Shown: positions 59,978 through 64,000 of the stretch, in pieces
How the letters are laid out: every line of letters begins with the position of its first letter
Numbering within the stretch: the stretch's first letter is position 1
From: Halorubrum sp. GN11_10-6_MGM
Lineage (GTDB): Archaea > Halobacteriota > Halobacteria > Halobacteriales > Haloferacaceae
Length of the DNA stretch: 64,000 bases
Assembly: GCF_005435165.1 (NCBI RefSeq)
Contig: NZ_SGUC01000001.1
Coordinates: 1-64,000 of the forward strand
Reading direction: 5' to 3'
Translations under genes and position numbers: made by a program
The notes under the pieces: generated by a model
What the model saw: only the letters and a program-made list of their open reading frames with translations
Databases searched by the model: none
What the model was told of the DNA's origin: nothing

Positions 59978-62320
59978 TTAGTCGACGCGAACCGTTCGCG
60001 TCGCCGTGACCGGCAGCAGCGGGAGGTCGGGGAAGACGACCGCGACAGTGAACTCCAGCTCGTCGGCGTCGGGTGGACCGAACACGCCGACCGGGACGGC
60101 CGTCTCGCCGTCGAGGTACGTCGTCGTCGCGGTCATCTCCACGTCGTTGACGGTGACGCGGATGCCGGCACGAGCGCTCCCGGAGACGGCCGCGACGGCG
60201 ACCTCGCACAGCTCGTTCTCGCCGACTGCGATGGCGTCCGGGAACTCCCCCCAGTCGACGTCGATCCGTGGACAGTCGCGCGCGGCCTCGACGATCCGCT
60301 CCGCGACGGAGCCGCTCATGCCGGCGCGTTCGAGTTCGTCCGCGCCGGCGTCGACGACGTCGGCGGGCGAGGTGAGACCGGCGTCCGCGAGGCGCTCGGC
60401 GCGGCCGGAGCCGACCCCCTCGATCGCCGTGAGCGCGACGGCTTCGCGGGAGACGCCGTGTTCGACGCGGGCCTCGACGCGGCGCGCGAGGTTGGCGGCG
60501 CGGGGACCGGCGAAACGGTCGAGGAACTCCGCGAGCGCGGCGAGCAGGCGGAGCGCGTTCTGCCGGATCACCCACGCGTCCGACCGGAGGTCCGAGGGGA
60601 TCGAGTCGGCCATCCCGGCGAGCAGGATGGCGAACACCTTGCGATGGCCGTCTTCGAGGTCGGTGTCGCGGCCGTCGAGGATCCGGTCGATCGCGTCCGA
60701 CTCGGCCGAGCGCGCGGAGACGGAGTCGAACTCGCCGGCGGCCGCGACCGTCTCCAACACCCCGTCGACCGTGAGCGTCTCGCGGTCCGCGAGCCGTCGG
60801 AAGCGCCGCGCGGTGTCCAGGCGGAGGTAGTACTTCGAGGCGAGGCGCCCGAGCGCGGTCGGCTCGACCGCGAGGTCGTCGCCGGCCGCGACGAACCCGT
60901 CGTCGACGAGCGAGTCCAAGTGGTCGCGCACGCGGTCGCGCAGCGTCGGGAAGTCGTACTGGTCGGGCTTCGACCGTGCTCGGACGTAGTAGAAGGTCGT
61001 CTCCAGCCACGCCATCACGTCTTCGAGCCCGCGGATCGTTCCCATCGCGATCTCGGCGTTGAGGTGGGACTTGAGGTCGGCCGCGAGCCGCGACTCGATC
61101 GCCTTGCCCTCGCGGAGCAGTTTCCGGTACTTGTCCGCGTCCGCGCGGTCGCAGACGACCCAGCCGTATCCCACGTCGTCGTACTCCGGCCGACCGGCGC
61201 GTCCGAGCATCTGGAGCACGTCCAGCGGCGAGATGTCGGTCTCGCCCTCCAGCGGGTCGTGGTACTTCGTGTCGCGGATGACGACGCAGCGCGCGGGGAG
61301 GTTCACCCCCCACGCGAGCGTCGACGTCGAGAAGAGGAACTTGATCTTCCCCTGCTTGAACCACTCCTCGACGCGGTCGCGGTCCTCCTTTCCGAGTCCG
61401 GCGTGGTGGAAGCCGACGCCGTCGGTGACCGACTGTCTGAGGGTGTCGTTGGTCAGTTCCTTCGCCTCGTTGTGGAAGTCGTAGTCGCCCCGCGAGTCGA
61501 TCGGGATGTCGCGCTCCGTGATCTCGTCGCGCGCCTTCTTGGCGGCCTGAACCGTGTCCTGCCGGGAGGAGACGAAGACGAGGGCCTGCCCGTCCTCGCG
61601 GACGTGCGGCTCGGCCAGATCGAGCGCGCGGTAGAGCCGGCGGTACTTGTCGGCGAACGCGTTCGAGCCGTGCGAGTACGTCTTCACGCCGGTCTCCAGA
61701 TCGACGGGGCGGTACTCGTCGCCGAAGGCGTACGTCGTCTCCGCGGGCGCGTCGAGCCACTCCGCGACGTCGTCGATGTTCGGCATCGTCGCCGACAGCG
61801 CCACGACGCGGGGGTCCTGGAGCCGGCGGAGCCGCGAGACCGTGACCTCCAGCACCGCGCCGCGCTTCTCGGAGTCGAGCAGGTGAACCTCGTCGATGAC
61901 GACGCAGTCCACGTCGGTGATAAAGGAGTAGCGCGCGGAGTCGTGCTTCCGGGTCGCGCTGTCGGCCTTCTCCGGCGTCGTCACCAGCACGTCGGCGCGC
62001 TCGGCGCGCCGCGGGTTCAGGTCGCGTTCCCCGGAGACGACGTAGACGGAGTAGCCCAGCTCCTCGAACCGCTCCCACTCGCTCTCCTTCTCGTTGGTGA
62101 GCGCGCGCAGCGGCGCGACGAACAGGGCGGTGCCGCCCTCCGAGAGCGTCTTACAGATGGCGAGTTCGGCGAGCGCGGTCTTCCCCGAGGCGGTCGGCGC
62201 CGACGCGACGACGTTGTGGTCGGTCTCCAGAATTCCCGGCAGCGCCTCGCGTTGCATCCGATTGAACTCGTCGAACCCGAAGGCGTCGGCGAACTCCGGC
62301 ACCGCGTCCGCGACCTTCAC
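59978..62320 (-). CDS. Ski2/Brr2-type DEAD/DEAH-box helicase
   Basis: 780 residues, GTG start. Motif I is APTASGKT at 41-48, motif II is DEVH at 143-146, and motif III is SATMPN. Motifs IV-VI include FLFSTSTLAWGVNLPAR and MLGRAGRPEYDD. A winged helix and ratchet follow, then a helix-hairpin-helix (IEGVGSGRAERLADAGL near 640) and a C-terminal beta domain like the Sec63/FN3 part of Brr2 and Mer3. It may unwind DNA or RNA. It is related to, but distinct from, Hel308. The GTG is used because MKVADAVPEFADAFGF opens the family. Confidence 0.88.
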   Translation of the reverse strand: MKVADAVPEFADAFGFDEFNRMQREALPGILETDHNVVASAPTASGKTALAELAICKTLSEGGTALFVAPLRALTNEKESEWERFEELGYSVYVVSGERDLNPRRAERADVLVTTPEKADSATRKHDSARYSFITDVDCVVIDEVHLLDSEKRGAVLEVTVSRLRRLQDPRVVALSATMPNIDDVAEWLDAPAETTYAFGDEYRPVDLETGVKTYSHGSNAFADKYRRLYRALDLAEPHVREDGQALVFVSSRQDTVQAAKKARDEITERDIPIDSRGDYDFHNEAKELTNDTLRQSVTDGVGFHHAGLGKEDRDRVEEWFKQGKIKFLFSTSTLAWGVNLPARCVVIRDTKYHDPLEGETDISPLDVLQMLGRAGRPEYDDVGYGWVVCDRADADKYRKLLREGKAIESRLAADLKSHLNAEIAMGTIRGLEDVMAWLETTFYYVRARSKPDQYDFPTLRDRVRDHLDSLVDDGFVAAGDDLAVEPTALGRLASKYYLRLDTARRFRRLADRETLTVDGVLETVAAAGEFDSVSARSAESDAIDRILDGRDTDLEDGHRKVFAILLAGMADSIPSDLRSDAWVIRQNALRLLAALAEFLDRFAGPRAANLARRVEARVEHGVSREAVALTAIEGVGSGRAERLADAGLTSPADVVDAGADELERAGMSGSVAERIVEAARDCPRIDVDWGEFPDAIAVGENELCEVAVAAVSGSARAGIRVTVNDVEMTATTTYLDGETAVPVGVFGPPDADELEFTVAVVFPDLPLLPVTATRTVRVD

Positions 62321-62542
62321 GGCACACCACACCCGTGCGCGAGTCGTCGGGAACCGCGGCTGTGTCGCATCGGATCGAGACGGGGGCTTCGAGGGCAAAG
62401 GCGTTTCTCATGCGGCCGCGCCGCGATCGACTCGGTCGCGAGGCGGCGTGTCGTCACCGGCGCCGCCGCCTCGCGACCGTCGGACGGCGACGCGCCGCCG
62501 CGGACCCACACCGTTTAGGTGGCAGCGGCCGACCGGGTGGGT

Positions 62543-62905
62543 ATGATTCCCACCTCGCCGGTCGTCGTCGGTATCGCCGTCGCGGTCGCGCTGCTCGCGC
62601 TGTTCGTGCTCGCCCGCCGACTTCGCGGACCGTCGAGCGAGGCGCGCGAGTCGAAGCGCGCGCACGAGGCGGCACAGGAGCGCGAGCCGCCGGTCGAGAT
62701 CGGCGAGACGTACGAGTTCGGCGTCACCGAGCTCACCGACCACCACTCCGGCGAGGAGGTCGCCGTCGGGAAGGTCGAGGGATTCGTCCTCTTCACCGAG
62801 GGCATCCCGAGCGGGCTCGAACCGGGCGACGTGATCCGCGCGAAGGTGCTCTCGTTCAACGAGGGACGCACCTCGGCCGACGCGACGTTCGTCGGGCGGG
62901 CGTAG
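62543..62905 (+). CDS. Membrane-anchored TRAM-domain protein
   Basis: 120 residues. One transmembrane helix (about 5-24) is followed by a charged linker and a TRAM fold (about 48-118) with ETYEFGVTELTDHHSGEEVA, GFVLFTEGIPSGLEPGDVIR and SFNEGRTSADATFVG. TRAM binds RNA, so this would hold RNA at the membrane. CCGTTTAGG (about 62510-62518) lies at leaderless distance. Confidence 0.78.
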   Translation: MIPTSPVVVGIAVAVALLALFVLARRLRGPSSEARESKRAHEAAQEREPPVEIGETYEFGVTELTDHHSGEEVAVGKVEGFVLFTEGIPSGLEPGDVIRAKVLSFNEGRTSADATFVGRA

Positions 62906-62994
62906 GGGGCACGGCGGGCCTTCACACACCCCCGCACGACCACGTCCGCTCCGAACCGGAGGTTCATACGTGATGCCGACGAAGTGGTGTCGCA

Positions 62995-64000
62995 ATGGCT
63001 CAGGCCGGCACCCAGGACCTCACGGAGCGGTTCATTCAGTTCTATCGTAACTACTACAGAGAGGATATCGGCCAACTCGCCCAGCGGTACCCCAACGAGC
63101 AGCGCTCGCTGTACATCTCCTACGACGACCTCTTTCAGTTCGACCGCGACCTCGCCGAGGACTTCCTCAACAAGCCGGACCAGATGCGCGAGTACGCCGA
63201 GGAGGCGCTGCGGCTCTACGACCTCCCCGCCGACGTCAGCCTCGGCCGCGCGCACGTCCGCATCGAGGAGCTCCCCGAGAGCGTCGACATCCGCGGAATC
63301 CGCGTCCACGACGACCACATCGGCAAGCTCGTCTCGGTCCAGGGGATCGTCCGCAAGGCCACGGACGTCCGCCCGAAGGTGACCGAGGCCGCCTTCGAGT
63401 GCCAGCGCTGCGGCACGATGACGTACATCCCCCAGTCGGACGGCGGCTTTCAGGAACCCCACGAGTGTCAGGGCTGCGAACGGCAGGGCCCGTTCCGCGT
63501 CAACTTCGATCAGTCCGAGTTCGTCGACTCCCAGAAGCTCCGGATTCAGGAGTCGCCCGAGGGGCTGCGCGGCGGCGAGACGCCGCAGTCGCTCGACGTC
63601 GACATCGTCGACGACATCACGGGGAAGGTGAGCCCGGGCGACCACGTCACCTGCGTCGGCGTCCTCCACATCGAGCAGGTCGAACAGGGCAACGAGAAGT
63701 CCGCCATCTTCGACCTGTACATGGACGGCGTCTCCATCTCCATCGAGGACGAGGAGTTCGAGGACATGGACATCACCGACGCGGACAAACGCGAGATCAT
63801 CGAGCTCTCCGAGCGCGACGACATCTACGAGGCGATGGTCGACTCCATCGCGCCCGCTATCTACGGCTACGAGGAGGAGAAGCTCGCGATGATCCTCCAG
63901 CTGTTCTCCGGCGTCACCAAACACCTCCCCGACGGCTCGCGGATCCGCGGAGACCTCCACATGCTCCTTATTGGCGACCCCGGAACGGGTAAATCTCAAA
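62995..64000 (+). CDS. mcm: MCM replicative helicase, 5' part
   Basis: 335 codons are visible; the gene runs out of the window. The N-terminal domain (about 1-260) contains domain A helices, a zinc finger CQRCG..CQGCE near 139-162 and the OB fold. The AAA+ part starts with PAIYGYEEEKLAMILQLFSG, and the last visible codons give LLIGDPGTGKSQ, the Walker A motif. It unwinds DNA at forks as a hexamer. A TATA-like TTCATACG (about 62963-62970) fits a leaderless start. Haloarchaeal mcm genes often carry an intein near this point; none is visible. Confidence 0.95.
   Translation, partial: MAQAGTQDLTERFIQFYRNYYREDIGQLAQRYPNEQRSLYISYDDLFQFDRDLAEDFLNKPDQMREYAEEALRLYDLPADVSLGRAHVRIEELPESVDIRGIRVHDDHIGKLVSVQGIVRKATDVRPKVTEAAFECQRCGTMTYIPQSDGGFQEPHECQGCERQGPFRVNFDQSEFVDSQKLRIQESPEGLRGGETPQSLDVDIVDDITGKVSPGDHVTCVGVLHIEQVEQGNEKSAIFDLYMDGVSISIEDEEFEDMDITDADKREIIELSERDDIYEAMVDSIAPAIYGYEEEKLAMILQLFSGVTKHLPDGSRIRGDLHMLLIGDPGTGKSQ

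Noticed and set aside
59813-62518. 901-residue open frame antisense to the Ski2-type helicase
   Set aside because: It mirrors the helicase codons and gives a low-complexity Val/Arg/Glu protein without motifs.

Overview
The window is a gene-dense stretch of haloarchaeal chromosome. The evidence is a very high G+C content, strongly acidic proteins, TATA-like boxes about 25-30 bases upstream of many starts (leaderless transcripts), many ATGA/GTGA overlaps between cistrons, and archaeal replication and translation genes (MCM, PriL, a clamp-loader subunit, Hef, uL1-uL10-P1). The style resembles Halorubrum, but the genus is an inference. No provirus, plasmid or CRISPR array is visible, and no gene-free gap exceeds 300 bases.

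Layout. 1-1166: right part of an IS1341-type element with an N-terminally truncated TnpB. 1169-4269: KaiC-like ATPase, a HalX-type response regulator behind a possible coupled leader peptide, and a membrane-anchored sulfite-oxidase-like enzyme. 4295-8517: DHH/RecJ-like phosphoesterase and the metY-metX operon. 8642-19744: acyl-CoA synthetase, small proteins, Hef, a second membrane molybdopterin protein, an MBL hydrolase, an AspA/AstE-like hydrolase, a Tfx regulator, TRAM and SWIM proteins, a short GC-rich repeat array and a BKACE enzyme. 19745-20329: a short AT-rich islet with small genes. 20330-24617: biotin-dependent acyl-CoA carboxylase (pccA, pccX, pccB). 24823-26995: L1-L10-L12 ribosomal stalk operon with a leader that looks like an L1 autoregulation site.

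27068-31366: small proteins, PriL, a DUF1508 protein, and a clamp-loader subunit overlapping an archaetidylserine decarboxylase gene. 31461-36841: membrane protein and a sugar ABC operon whose solute-binding-protein gene is frameshifted. 36893-41575: SHOCT and DUF192 proteins, tRNA-Val, an ABC-2 exporter pair and a GntP permease. 41648-50446: NAD-dependent DNA ligase, amidohydrolase, a five-repeat DUF1508 membrane protein, glutaredoxin, guaAB, pyrG and tRNA-Leu. 50477-59118: sensor kinase, EamA transporter, DUF309, aspartoacylase-like protein, cupin, site-2 protease, DUF460 and TyrRS. 59128-64000: a NucS-N-domain/zinc-ribbon protein, a Ski2-type helicase, a membrane-anchored TRAM protein and the 5' part of mcm, which runs off the end at its Walker A motif.

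Themes: sulfur-amino-acid synthesis (metXY); propionyl/acetyl-CoA metabolism; nucleotide synthesis (guaAB, pyrG); and a DNA replication/repair concentration spread over the window (RecJ-like, Hef, PriL, RFC-like, LigA, NucS-like, Ski2 helicase, MCM). The most unusual items are the NucS-N/zinc-ribbon fusion, the expanded DUF1508 proteins, the clamp-loader/lipid-decarboxylase overlap, the dinucleotide-run frameshift in the sugar-binding protein, several tiny coupled or leaderless ORFs, and a pair of directly repeated core promoters serving divergent genes.
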